Numbered from the stretch's first letter, positions 1 to 7,107 are shown. The stretch is DNA of 9,880 nt from Rhodospirillaceae bacterium UBA4479 (GCA_002389175.1 DGNZ01000133.1:1-9880); one strand, 5' to 3'. Program-made: numbers and translations. The notes: generated by a model not told the origin, from the letters alone.

Positions 1-322
1 CGGTGGCAACCGGCCATGCATTCAGGTTACCCGCGATCGGGCGGCGGGCGGGGTCGGTCAATAAATAAAGACTGAGGCGTTGTCCCTGGGCGCGTTCGTC
101 AATGACTTCACGAAGACCAACAAGGCCTGCTTGGCGGTAATGTTCCGCCAATCCAGAGATTTCAACTTCGATTGTTTCTTCGGTTTGTTCGTGAACGAAG
201 ACCGCCGTATTCCAATACAACAGCCCGAATAAAACAAAGACAGTAACCAGCAGCAGCACTGCATATCCGGCCGCCATGCGAAACCATGACGTTCGGATTA
301 ATCGCAGGCTAATCAGGCGCAT
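1..322 (-). CDS. Membrane sensor histidine kinase, N-terminal part (partial)
   Basis: Reading leftward from an ATG at 322, the frame stays open to the window edge, giving 107 residues of a longer protein. It starts MRLISLRLIRTSWFRMAAGY; a basic N-terminus is followed by one hydrophobic membrane segment (about residues 17-37) and then a hydrophilic, probably periplasmic stretch containing TDPARRPIAGNLNAWP, a type of motif I associate with sensor domains of alphaproteobacterial kinases. The HAMP, phosphoacceptor and ATPase domains would lie outside the window and are not seen. The start overlaps the end of the response regulator gene by 14 bases (309-322), which indicates one operon and probably translational coupling; the kinase is therefore the likely phosphodonor of that regulator. 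Identification as a kinase rests on topology and on this gene order rather than on catalytic motifs. A competing 68-residue frame inside this region is rejected as a shadow. Confidence 0.85.
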   Translation of the reverse strand, partial: MRLISLRLIRTSWFRMAAGYAVLLLVTVFVLFGLLYWNTAVFVHEQTEETIEVEISGLAEHYRQAGLVGLREVIDERAQGQRLSLYLLTDPARRPIAGNLNAWPVAT

Positions 323-983
323 GCAATCTGTAGCCAGCGCCCCGAACTGTTTCCAGCAACGCGACGTCGAAGCCCTTGTCTATTTTCCCACGCAAACGGC
401 TGATGTGGACATCGATCACGTTGGTTTGCGGATCGAAATGATAGTCCCAGACCTTTTCAAGCAACATGGTGCGGGTCACCACACGATCCGTGTTTCGCAT
501 CAGGTATTCCAAAAGTTTGAACTCGCGCGGTTGTAAGTCTATGCGCGTCTCGCCGCGGTGGACTTCGCGTTTGATCAAATCCATTTCAAGATCGCCGCAC
601 GTCAAAACGGTTTGCGTATCAGGCTGGCCCTTGCGGCGGCCCAGTGCTTCTACCCGTGCAATCAGTTCTGCGATCGCGAACGGTTTTACCAAATAATCGT
701 CACCGCCCGCTTTCAGACCTTCAACCCTGTCGTCGACCTTGCCCAGCGCACTCAAAAACAAAACGGGTGTATTGATTCCATCACTGCGAATGGTCTCGAC
801 CAACGTGATTCCATCCATCTTGGGCATCATACGATCTACGATCATGACGTCATGGGTATCTGTGATCAGTTCAAGAGCATCTTCACCATTTTCAGCACAA
901 TCGACGACGTGCCCTGCCTCGGTCAGTGCCTTCGCAATAAATGAAGCCGCTGTTTTGTCATCTTCGACTACAAGGATACGCAT
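309..983 (-). CDS. OmpR/PhoB-family response regulator
   Basis: A 224-residue two-component regulator. The receiver domain (about 1-115) has the acidic pair E7/D8-D9, phosphoacceptor D50 in VDRMMP, S78-A79 at the switch position and K100 in VKPF. The C-terminal winged-helix DNA-binding domain (about 128-222) contains LQPREFKLLEYLMR, the VWDYHFDP segment and a final RGAGYRLHAPD, all typical of the OmpR/PhoB family. It would bind DNA as a dimer after phosphorylation by the overlapping downstream sensor kinase. The start at 983 was chosen because family members begin right at MRILVVEDD, and AGGAAG lies 4 bases upstream. An in-frame ATG at 1031, also preceded by a GAGGA ribosome site, would add 16 residues with no domain counterpart. 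The protease gene lies upstream on the same strand but behind a terminator, so the pair may have its own promoter between 984 and 1070; I see no convincing one. Target genes are unknown; an envelope-stress or metal/antimicrobial response is a guess from context. Confidence 0.93.
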   Translation of the reverse strand: MRILVVEDDKTAASFIAKALTEAGHVVDCAENGEDALELITDTHDVMIVDRMMPKMDGITLVETIRSDGINTPVLFLSALGKVDDRVEGLKAGGDDYLVKPFAIAELIARVEALGRRKGQPDTQTVLTCGDLEMDLIKREVHRGETRIDLQPREFKLLEYLMRNTDRVVTRTMLLEKVWDYHFDPQTNVIDVHISRLRGKIDKGFDVALLETVRGAGYRLHAPD

Positions 984-1061
984 ATTACTTCCTGGGTTCT
1001 GTTCGTTTGAATCTAGGCTGATAGCAGACATTTCGCCAGTCCTCACTTAATTCAATTTCCT

Positions 1062-1104
1062 AAGAAAATTGGGGTGATGCCGAGATAACTCTCGACACCA
1101 CCCC
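1062..1104 (-). terminator. Rho-independent terminator after the Do-type protease gene
   Basis: On the minus strand, GGGGTGGTGTCGAGA (1104 to 1090), a four-base loop GTTA, and TCTCGGCATCACCCC (1085 to 1071) form a 15-bp stem with two G-U wobbles and no mismatch. AATTTTCTT (1070 to 1062) follows directly. There is no comparable T-run on the plus side, so it acts leftward. It lies 100 bases past the protease stop codon and 88 bases before the response regulator start, so it should end most protease transcripts before the two-component pair. Confidence 0.8.
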
Positions 1105-1140
1105 GTTCTAGTTTGGGGGATATTCTTAGCAAGGAGATAG

Positions 1141-1188
1141 ACCGGAGACGGAACATTCATCGGGGGGAGATTCCTGCCCGCCTCCGGT
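1141..1188 (-). other. Hairpin just downstream of the protease stop codon
   Basis: In the minus-strand RNA, ACCGGAGGCGG (1188 to 1178) can pair with CCGTCTCCGGT (1151 to 1141): 11 base pairs with one G-U wobble, enclosing a 26-base loop. It begins 15 bases after the protease stop. No T-run follows, so it is not a standard terminator; it could stabilise the 3' end of the message ahead of the true terminator at 1062-1104. Function is inferred only. Confidence 0.4.
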
Positions 1189-1203
1189 TGATCGGAACAG
1201 CTA

Positions 1204-2748
1204 TTAAGCTGAACCGATGGGGATAACGACAAAGCGCTGATTTTCGCCTCGTTTAACGAGTGCCAGAAATGATTTCTTTCCAGCATCACGGGCTTTGGCA
1301 ATCTCGACTTTCACATCGCTCGGTGTCTCGACGACGCTGCCATTCGCCGTAGTTAAAATATCGCCAGCGCGTAAACCTGTTTCAGCTGCTGGACTGCCAG
1401 GCTCTATGCCAACAATCACCACGCCAGAAGTGGACTCGGGCAAGCCCAGATCTTTGGCGGTTTTGGGATCAAGTGACTTCAGCGAAAGACCAACACGGAC
1501 CTCATCGGCATTTTCAACCTTGGTGGCGGCTGCGACTTGGCGGACTTCTGGCAGAAGACCGATTTCGACATCGACGGTACTGATCTTACCGCTTCGCCAT
1601 ACTTTTATTTCAGCGTCAGAACCCGGCTCGGTTTCCGCAATCACACGTGGCAGTTCACGCAGGGTTTCAATTTTCTCGCCGTTGACGTCCAGAATAACAT
1701 CGCCAATCTGCATGCCTGCTTTTGCCGCAGGGCCATCGGGTCGGACATTGGATATCAGGACACCATCGGTATTATCTAATCCAAGGGACGCTGCAATATC
1801 ATCTGTCAGCATCTGGATATTGACGCCCAACCAACCGCGTTCAACAACGCCGTCTGACTTCAGATCGTCGATCACAACCTTTGCCAATTTAGATGGGATC
1901 GCGAAGCCAATGCCGACATTTCCGCCATTGGGCGAAAAGATCGCGGCATTAACGCCGATCACCCGACCGTTCGCATCAAATGCCGGACCGCCAGAATTCC
2001 CGCGGTTGATCTGCGCATCGATTTGCAAAAAATCATCATAAGGACCAGCACCAATCGTACGACCGCGTGCGGAAACGATACCTACGTTAACCGAATGTCC
2101 AAGACCAAATGGGTTACCAACGGTTACAACCCATTCACCAACGCGAACTGATTCAGAATCGCCAAATTCAACAAACGGAACCGGTTTATCCATATCGATT
2201 TTGATCAAGGCGAGGTCGGTCTTTTCGTCGTGCCCGATCAATTTCGCTTCTGCAACCGTGCCATCCTTGAATGTCACGGTGATCCGCTCAGCATCGTGGA
2301 TAACGTGTTCGTTGGTCACAATGTGACCTTCAGCATCGATCACAAAGCCCGAACCCGCACCAACCCTTGCGGGTGCTTTGCGTTGACCGCGTGGATCACC
2401 AGACCCCGGGCGGTTTCCGAAATTATGCTCGAAAAATTCTCTCATGTTATTCGGCGCACCGCTCATCCGGCTGAGTTCGGGCGCAACTTTTTGTGTCACC
2501 TGAATATTCACAACCGCTGGGGAGACCTGCTCAACTACATCTGCGAAACTCACGGTTTCAAATTTTGCAGATGTCCCGTCAGGTATCATTTTTGCTGCTT
2601 GGGCTACACTCAGGTTTGTCGAACCAAAACTCGTGACCAGTAAGCCAGCACCAATAACAAGAGCAGATGCGCCGATAACGTGAACAAGGCGGCGTTTCAC
2701 AACGCCACCGGACACTTTCGATTGCTTTGCGTTTGTTTCATTTGCCAT
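1204..2748 (-). CDS. degP: Do/HtrA-family periplasmic serine protease (DegP/DegQ type)
   Basis: A 514-residue envelope protease/chaperone that degrades or refolds damaged exported proteins. After a basic leader (KRR at 18-20) there is a hydrophobic export or anchor segment (about 21-42), with a possible signal peptidase site near AQA-A (about 49-52). The trypsin-like domain has an intact triad: H148 in TNEHVI, D178 in KTDLALI and S252 in RGNSGGPAF. Two PDZ domains follow (about 303-398 and 415-510). The Gly-rich segment before the protease core (about 105-132) is a short equivalent of the flexible LA-loop region. Length and two PDZ domains fit DegP/DegQ/MucD rather than the one-PDZ DegS. The ATG at 2748 was chosen over a GTG at 2775 because GAGGA stands 7 bases before it and the signal peptide then lies near the N-terminus. 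It is upstream of, and in the same direction as, a two-component pair, an order I recall from other alphaproteobacteria. DegP versus DegQ cannot be settled by eye. Confidence 0.95.
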   Translation of the reverse strand: MANETNAKQSKVSGGVVKRRLVHVIGASALVIGAGLLVTSFGSTNLSVAQAAKMIPDGTSAKFETVSFADVVEQVSPAVVNIQVTQKVAPELSRMSGAPNNMREFFEHNFGNRPGSGDPRGQRKAPARVGAGSGFVIDAEGHIVTNEHVIHDAERITVTFKDGTVAEAKLIGHDEKTDLALIKIDMDKPVPFVEFGDSESVRVGEWVVTVGNPFGLGHSVNVGIVSARGRTIGAGPYDDFLQIDAQINRGNSGGPAFDANGRVIGVNAAIFSPNGGNVGIGFAIPSKLAKVVIDDLKSDGVVERGWLGVNIQMLTDDIAASLGLDNTDGVLISNVRPDGPAAKAGMQIGDVILDVNGEKIETLRELPRVIAETEPGSDAEIKVWRSGKISTVDVEIGLLPEVRQVAAATKVENADEVRVGLSLKSLDPKTAKDLGLPESTSGVVIVGIEPGSPAAETGLRAGDILTTANGSVVETPSDVKVEIAKARDAGKKSFLALVKRGENQRFVVIPIGSA

Positions 2749-2913
2749 GTTGGTATCCTCAAAATTTCTGCGCACCTTGTGCGCGTGTTATTGAAGACAA
2801 TAGGTTTCTCAACCTTACGGGAGGCTTTCTCTTCAGTTACAATGCGTTCATGTTAAGCGACTAATGTTCGACCTCGCATCCTTACATGCAGGCGGCCTAG
2901 AGAGACTTATTCG
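2749..2913. promoter_or_regulatory. Divergent intergenic region between protease and PAS kinase genes
   Basis: These 165 bases separate two divergent genes and must hold both 5' ends. For the protease (minus), TTGAGA at 2812-2807 and TAACAC at 2790-2785 with a 16-base spacer form a weak sigma-70-like pair. For the kinase (plus), only very poor matches were found, and its ribosome site is weak (AGAGAG about 9 bases before the ATG at 2914). The single strong structural element is the palindrome at 2770-2784. Confidence 0.4.
2770..2784. repeat. Perfect inverted repeat in the protease 5' leader
   Basis: GCGCAC at 2770-2775 and GTGCGC at 2779-2784 are exact reverse complements around a 3-base centre. 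The repeat ends 22 bases upstream of the protease ATG, adjacent to its GAGGA ribosome site. It could be an operator half-site pair or a short RNA hairpin next to the ribosome site. Its role is not known; a six-base-arm palindrome can also occur by chance. Confidence 0.45.
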
Positions 2914-4776
2914 ATGCCTTTATCTAAAACCCCACTGGCGGCTCATTTCCTTGAAGCCTCTCCAGACCCGACTTTGATTAAGTCGGCAGATGGCACGTAC
3001 TTGTATATAAACCCAGCGTTTGAACGTGCATTTGATGTTGAGAGCGAAAATGTCATCGGTCGCAAGGCTCTCGAAATGTGGGGAAGATATCTCTATGAAA
3101 GTGCGAACAGGACTGACACCGAGGTGTTGGAGACAGGCGTTGCAATGAGTTATGAGATTTCGTTTGTAACACCCAAGGGTGCCACAAAAGATCTTCTCGT
3201 CAGTAAATTTCCAATCACCAAAGACGATGACGTCCCGTTGATCGGTGTCACTTATGCGGACATAACGAACCGCAAGAATATTGAACGCGAATTAGCTGAG
3301 AGCGAAGAACGCTATGCCCTGGCCTCGCACGAGGTCGGGATTTGGGATTGGAACCTGGTTACGGGAGAGGTTTATATCTCTCCCGCGTTTCAGCGACTGC
3401 TTGGCATTGATCTCGGTGACAAATCTAAAATCTCATCAGATGAAATTCGGGCGCTCTATCACCCAGACGATTTCGCCGCCCATGAAGAGAAGCTGAACGA
3501 GCATTTGGAAAACCGGCAGCGCCCCTATGAAAGCGTACATCGGTTTCGCAATGCTGACGGATCCTACCGATGGTACCGTGCTGTTGGCCATGCGACCGCC
3601 CCGACCGAGGACAAACCGCGACGCGTGATCGGCATGTTAACTGACATTGATGACGAAAAACGGATAACAGAGGCTTTGCGGCTAAGCGAGGCACGCATTT
3701 CTACACTGTTGGACAATTCTCCATCCTCTATTTATTTCAAAGATGCCAACCTCCGATTGGTCGTCGCAAATCGTAAATATCTGGAAATGTATAACCTGGA
3801 CCCCGATTCATCGTTCGGGAAAACATCGGTGGAACTCTTTGGAGAAGGTCAAGGGCAGGCCTTTATCCAACATGATCAAGAGGTCTTAGATAAATGTGCT
3901 TTGATCGCGCGAGAAGAAACTCTCGACAGCCATGAACTCCTGACGATTAAATTTCCGATCATTGATAGTGACGGAACACTCGCAGGTGTCGGCGGCATCG
4001 AAGTCGACATTACCGAACGCAAAGAAGTCGAGCGCGCCTTCAAAGACGCGCGTGATGACGCCGAGGCCGCCAACAGGGCAAAATCAACATTCCTGGCCAA
4101 CATGTCCCATGAACTCCGTACGCCTTTGAATTCGGTTATTGGCTTCTCTGATAGTTTGCTTTCGGGAACATTGGGGGATTTGGATAACGAACTGCACCGC
4201 GAATACATCGGCATCATTAGCTCGGCTGGAAATTATCTACTCGAACTGATTAACGACATTCTTGATTTATCGCGGATCGAATCCGGGCATGTTGAACTGG
4301 ATGAAAGCATATTTGGCGTTAAGTCCATCATCACCTCGGCAATAACATTTAGCCAAGACCGTCACGCGGAAAAACCACTCGCTATTCAAAACTTAACATC
4401 CGAAACCTTACCGCAAGTTAGAGCGGATCAACGGCAAATACGCCAAGTGATGATCAATCTAATCACCAACGCGATTAAGTTCACGCCGTCGGGTGGTGAA
4501 ATTACGATTTCTTGTGACATTACCCCGCATGGTGAACTTGAAATCTCAGTCTCAGATACCGGTATGGGAATCTCGCCTGAAGATTTGGAACGCGTGACAC
4601 AGCCGTTTGTTCAGGTGGCAGATTCCATGACACGCCAACACGAAGGAACCGGACTTGGATTGGCCATCATACGCAGCATTGCAGATCTTCATGATGCTGA
4701 ATTCAAACTTCAAAGTACAATAGGCGAAGGGACTAAAGCGACGTTCACGCTGCCCGCTGATCGCGTGATCACTTAG
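2914..4776 (+). CDS. Cytosolic histidine kinase with three PAS domains
   Basis: A 620-residue sensor kinase with no signal peptide or membrane segment, so probably a soluble cytosolic sensor. Three PAS/PAC modules precede the kinase core: about 8-120 (ends with TYADITNRKNIERELAESEE), 130-250 (GIWDWNLVTGEVYISP start, FRNADGSYRWYR core, PAS_3 type) and 257-370 (ends in DITERK). A short coiled coil (about 368-392) leads to the HisKA domain with H399 in FLANMSHELRTPLNSVIGFS. The HATPase domain has N519 (N box), DTGMG at 548-552 (G1), QPFVQ at 563-567 and GTGLGLAI at 578-585 (G2). All catalytic residues are present. There is no attached receiver domain and no adjacent regulator, so it is an orphan kinase. 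The HisKA segment, with its GTLGDL insert and INDILDLSRIESG, resembles the PleC/DivJ-like group of alphaproteobacteria. The ligand is unknown; I see no FixL-like haem-binding histidine pattern. Its last 4 bases overlap the converging DUF3429 gene. Confidence 0.93.
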   Translation: MPLSKTPLAAHFLEASPDPTLIKSADGTYLYINPAFERAFDVESENVIGRKALEMWGRYLYESANRTDTEVLETGVAMSYEISFVTPKGATKDLLVSKFPITKDDDVPLIGVTYADITNRKNIERELAESEERYALASHEVGIWDWNLVTGEVYISPAFQRLLGIDLGDKSKISSDEIRALYHPDDFAAHEEKLNEHLENRQRPYESVHRFRNADGSYRWYRAVGHATAPTEDKPRRVIGMLTDIDDEKRITEALRLSEARISTLLDNSPSSIYFKDANLRLVVANRKYLEMYNLDPDSSFGKTSVELFGEGQGQAFIQHDQEVLDKCALIAREETLDSHELLTIKFPIIDSDGTLAGVGGIEVDITERKEVERAFKDARDDAEAANRAKSTFLANMSHELRTPLNSVIGFSDSLLSGTLGDLDNELHREYIGIISSAGNYLLELINDILDLSRIESGHVELDESIFGVKSIITSAITFSQDRHAEKPLAIQNLTSETLPQVRADQRQIRQVMINLITNAIKFTPSGGEITISCDITPHGELEISVSDTGMGISPEDLERVTQPFVQVADSMTRQHEGTGLGLAIIRSIADLHDAEFKLQSTIGEGTKATFTLPADRVIT

Positions 4777-5240
4777 GGAATGAGCGGGAGTGCCGCCAGC
4801 GCGAGGCAACTCAACACAGATACGGTCAGCAAGCTGCGCAAACCTAAAAACCAGCCTGGCAAATCAAAGACACCAACGCTGATCGCATCATAAATATATG
4901 CACAGACGAAACCGCTCGCCAGTAACGTGATCCCCCATAGCGGCGGCAGCAACATCGCGGCCCATCCGGTCAGCGATATAAAAATTGCCACATAATAAGG
5001 CAGCCATGCCCGTGGCGTGGCCTTAAGGCCCACCCCCCATTGAATGCCGCCCAGGAATGACAGGATCACGGCACCGTAACCAATAATCAGCCAATGACCC
5101 GTTTGAGCGGCATCGGGGATATTTGCCAGTACTGCGCCGACGGCAAAAGGAATGACACCAAGACCGCCAAAAACGGCAAGTGAAAATGGCATCCCACTGG
5201 GTTCAGGCTTATCAGGATTTTGCATGGTCATCTCATTCAT
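4773..5240 (-). CDS. DUF3429 family integral membrane protein
   Basis: About 155 residues with roughly five hydrophobic segments (about 18-40, 50-70, 82-98, 102-118 and 130-153) and the motif FLGGIQWGVGL, which I recognise as characteristic of DUF3429. The biochemical function of this family is not established. It is an inner-membrane protein by composition. Three in-frame ATGs lie close together at 5240, 5231 and 5225, none with a strong ribosome site, so the exact start is uncertain by up to five residues. The stop codon shares bases 4773-4776 with that of the converging kinase gene (plus-strand TTAG encodes TAG one way and TAA the other). It is divergent from the DUF6134 gene, with 77 bases between the start codons, so the two may be regulated from the same short region. 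Confidence 0.82.
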   Translation of the reverse strand: MNEMTMQNPDKPEPSGMPFSLAVFGGLGVIPFAVGAVLANIPDAAQTGHWLIIGYGAVILSFLGGIQWGVGLKATPRAWLPYYVAIFISLTGWAAMLLPPLWGITLLASGFVCAYIYDAISVGVFDLPGWFLGLRSLLTVSVLSCLALAALPLIP

Positions 5241-5254
5241 ATCTGTCGAAAGGC

Positions 5255-5282
5255 TTGAATTATTCGCAGTGCAGCATATTTA
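5255..5282 (+). promoter_or_regulatory. Possible sigma-70-like promoter for the DUF6134-NTF2 pair
   Basis: TTGAAT at 5255-5260 and TATTTA at 5277-5282 are separated by 16 bases, placing a start near 5290, about 30 bases before the ATG at 5318. The match is moderate and was found by eye. The purine-rich AAGGGA at 5293-5298 is too far from the ATG (about 20 bases) to be a normal ribosome site. Confidence 0.35.
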
Positions 5283-5308
5283 GCAATCCAGTAAGGGACA
5301 AACAGCGT

Positions 5309-5314
5309 ATTATA
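5309..5314 (-). promoter_or_regulatory. Possible -10 box for the DUF3429 gene
   Basis: The minus strand carries an exact TATAAT here, about 70 bases upstream of the DUF3429 start codon at 5240. No good -35 box sits at the usual distance; the nearest candidate (TTGATC) would need a 20-base spacer. It lies only a few bases before the DUF6134 start codon, so the two opposing promoters would overlap in their leaders. Confidence 0.3.
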
Positions 5315-5317
5315 TCC

Positions 5318-6100
5318 ATGAATATACAAAAAATGATCAAATCGATCAGTGCACTGGCTGTCGTCGCGGCAATCTCTGCGCCAACAAGCATCTTGGCTGA
5401 GACAATCGGCAAAGATCCCTTCAAAGCCTATGGCGATAAGATCGCCTTTGACGTCTTTCGCAAGGGCTCCCCCGTGGGCACGCACGAAGTCACATTCCGC
5501 CGTGACGGCGAAGACATCATCGCGAAAACACGGTTCGAAGTATCAATTAAGATCTTCGTCGTCCCCGTTTATTATTATCTATATACGTCCACAGAACGAT
5601 GGCGTGAAGGCAAGCTGATCTCGTTGACGGCCAAGACCAACGACAACGGTGATGTGAGCGACCTGCAGGTGACGCGGGACAACGATGCCCTGGTTCTCAC
5701 GGGAACTGGCGGCGATTTCACAGCGCCTGGAACTATTTATCCAACGACGCACTGGAATTCTGGCGCGATTGGATCAACCCAAGTCATCAACACGATCACC
5801 GGCAAAATTAATAACGTCGAGTTACAAGATCGCGGGATTGAGACCGTCACGTCCAAACACGGCGCATTACAAGCGAACCACTTCGCGTATCAAGGAGATT
5901 TGACCACCGAAGTATGGTACGATAGCGCTGGAAAATGGGTTAAAATGCGGTTCCCAGGCAAGGATGGTGTGATGATTGAGTACCAATGCCGCGCGTGCGG
6001 TGTTCATTCCACGAAAACCGGCGCAAGGCTGAATGACGAGACAAAAGTTGCCCAACTCAGCAACACCATGAGCAAAGAAAACGCGCAGCATGACCGCTGA
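5318..6100 (+). CDS. Exported DUF6134 family protein
   Basis: A 260-residue protein of unknown function. The N-terminus (basic MNIQKMIK, hydrophobic about 8-22) is a Sec signal peptide with a likely cut after ILA (residue 27), so the mature protein is probably periplasmic. The body, with FDVFRKGSPVGTHEVTFRRD (about 44-63), repeated beta-strand patterns and YYYLYTSTERWREGKL, is what I recognise as DUF6134; it resembles the DUF3108-type all-beta exported proteins. A CxxC pair (C224, C227, in YQCRACG) near the C-terminus could form a disulfide or bind metal; this is inference. The longer frame from 5180 was trimmed because the upstream part overlaps the divergent gene and would bury the signal peptide. 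The ribosome site is weak. The gene ends inside the start of the NTF2-like gene (11-base overlap), so the two are surely co-transcribed. Confidence 0.82.
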   Translation: MNIQKMIKSISALAVVAAISAPTSILAETIGKDPFKAYGDKIAFDVFRKGSPVGTHEVTFRRDGEDIIAKTRFEVSIKIFVVPVYYYLYTSTERWREGKLISLTAKTNDNGDVSDLQVTRDNDALVLTGTGGDFTAPGTIYPTTHWNSGAIGSTQVINTITGKINNVELQDRGIETVTSKHGALQANHFAYQGDLTTEVWYDSAGKWVKMRFPGKDGVMIEYQCRACGVHSTKTGARLNDETKVAQLSNTMSKENAQHDR

Positions 6101-6536
6101 AACGCCGCCTGCCACGGCTGGTGGACCTGATGGCTATTGTCAGTACCTGGAAAACATTACACCTGAAAACCTGAACGACATGTCGAAGCACGTCAGTCAG
6201 GACGTGCATTTTCGTGATCCCTTCAACGATGTAAATGGCATCGACAAAATGCATGCGGTCTTTGACGACATGTTCGAGAACATCGCAGATATTGATTTTG
6301 TGATCGAAGACCGACTGGATAAGGACAACGTGACGATCATCGTCTGGACGTTGTCTGGGATTTTGTTCAAGAAACCCTGGTCTGTGCCAGGCAGCAGTCG
6401 GTTAAAGTTTAACGAAGCCGGGTTCTTATCCGAACATATTGATTTTTGGGATTCCGGTGCGGGCCTTTACGAGCACATACCGTTTATCGGTTGGCTGCCT
6501 CGCGCGCTTCGCCATAAGTTGCGTATTCGCCCATAG
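6090..6536 (+). CDS. NTF2-like (SnoaL-type) domain protein
   Basis: A 148-residue cytosolic protein with the fold signature of the nuclear transport factor 2/SnoaL superfamily: an N-terminal helix region, then HFRDPFNDVNG (about 46-56), the MHAVFDDMFENI helix and alternating beta strands ending at DFWDSGAGLYEHIPFIGWLP. Members bind small hydrophobic ligands, or act as isomerases, cyclases or epoxide hydrolases; the reaction here is unknown. From memory, this subgroup is often found near a short-chain dehydrogenase, an FAD amine-oxidase-like protein, DUF1365, a CFA-synthase-like methyltransferase and DUF3833; only DUF3833 is present here. The ATG lies within the last codons of the DUF6134 gene, with no clear ribosome site, suggesting translational coupling. 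Its C-terminus (WLPRALRHKLRIRP) overlaps the 3' end of the converging DUF3833 gene by 53 bases, yet both ends look conserved in type. Confidence 0.87.
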   Translation: MTAETPPATAGGPDGYCQYLENITPENLNDMSKHVSQDVHFRDPFNDVNGIDKMHAVFDDMFENIADIDFVIEDRLDKDNVTIIVWTLSGILFKKPWSVPGSSRLKFNEAGFLSEHIDFWDSGAGLYEHIPFIGWLPRALRHKLRIRP

Positions 6537-7107
6537 AATCTGTACGACGGCTGGTTTTAACCGCACCATCAACGGGTTTGAACATCAATGTGACTTCACC
6601 AATATCAAAGCCCCATTTGGTCACCCGGGCGCGGTTCATCAGCACCCCGTCGGGTTGCAAGAACATCCAGTCATTGAAATGTACGCGCAGCGAATTGTCG
6701 CCGATCTGCAGGTCGAGATCATAGCTCCAATTCAGGGCATTGCCGTAGCTCACACCTTTTGCGACACCAATGATGTCGTCAGCACGACCTTCGTAATTGT
6801 GTTCATCGAGTTTCCGGATGCGCCAGACGCGACGGTCTTTTTCACCGTCGGCATAATCAAAGCGTTCATCTAAAACCAGCTCATCACCGTCCATCGTGCC
6901 CGTGATGTCCACCACGAACTGACGGCGAAGTTTGCCAAAGCGGTCTTCGAAGATGCCCCATGCGCGCGTTTCACCAAGGAAATATTCCTCGATCTTTAGC
7001 TTGGGACCTGTGTCTTTAAAATCTTCCGGTTGCATCGTACACCCTGTCACAAAAGCTAGCACCAAGACGGAGCCAAGAGCTGTTGCCCATCTTTTTACGC
7101 CAAACAT
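6484..7107 (-). CDS. DUF3833 family lipoprotein
   Basis: A 207-residue protein of the DUF3833 family, recognised by RAWGIFEDRFGKLRRQF (about 48-64), the ALNWSYDLDL strand (124-133) and NDWMFLQPDGVLMNRA (145-160). The N-terminus has a basic start, a hydrophobic core and a lipobox VTGC with C23 as the lipidated residue, so the mature protein is anchored in a membrane facing the periplasm. The fold is probably a lipocalin-like beta barrel, but its ligand is unknown. The ATG at 7107 was chosen, with GTGAG 6-7 bases upstream; a TTG at 7125 would add six residues and push the signal peptide inward. It starts 7 bases after the transporter stop codon, so the two form an operon. The 3' end overlaps the NTF2-like gene tail to tail by 53 bases. 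A link with lipid modification or photo-oxidative stress is inferred from neighbours in other genomes. Confidence 0.88.
   Translation of the reverse strand: MFGVKRWATALGSVLVLAFVTGCTMQPEDFKDTGPKLKIEEYFLGETRAWGIFEDRFGKLRRQFVVDITGTMDGDELVLDERFDYADGEKDRRVWRIRKLDEHNYEGRADDIIGVAKGVSYGNALNWSYDLDLQIGDNSLRVHFNDWMFLQPDGVLMNRARVTKWGFDIGEVTLMFKPVDGAVKTSRRTDSMGEYATYGEAREAANR

Noticed and set aside
58..264. 68-residue minus-strand frame at the left edge
   Set aside because: It is in a different frame from the sensor kinase, which starts at 322 with an operon overlap and a clear membrane segment; the short frame has no recognisable features.
309..1050. Several plus-strand frames opposite the response regulator
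   Set aside because: They are antisense to conserved receiver and winged-helix codons and have no family likeness.
1047..1301. 84-residue minus-strand frame between the protease and the regulator
   Set aside because: It overlaps the protease end in another frame and runs through the terminator stem; no ribosome site or homology was seen.
1295..2041. 248-residue open frame on the plus strand
   Set aside because: It lies wholly antisense to the protease gene, whose triad and PDZ domains are intact; the composition is Ser/Thr/Pro-rich with no recognisable domain, typical of a codon-bias shadow.
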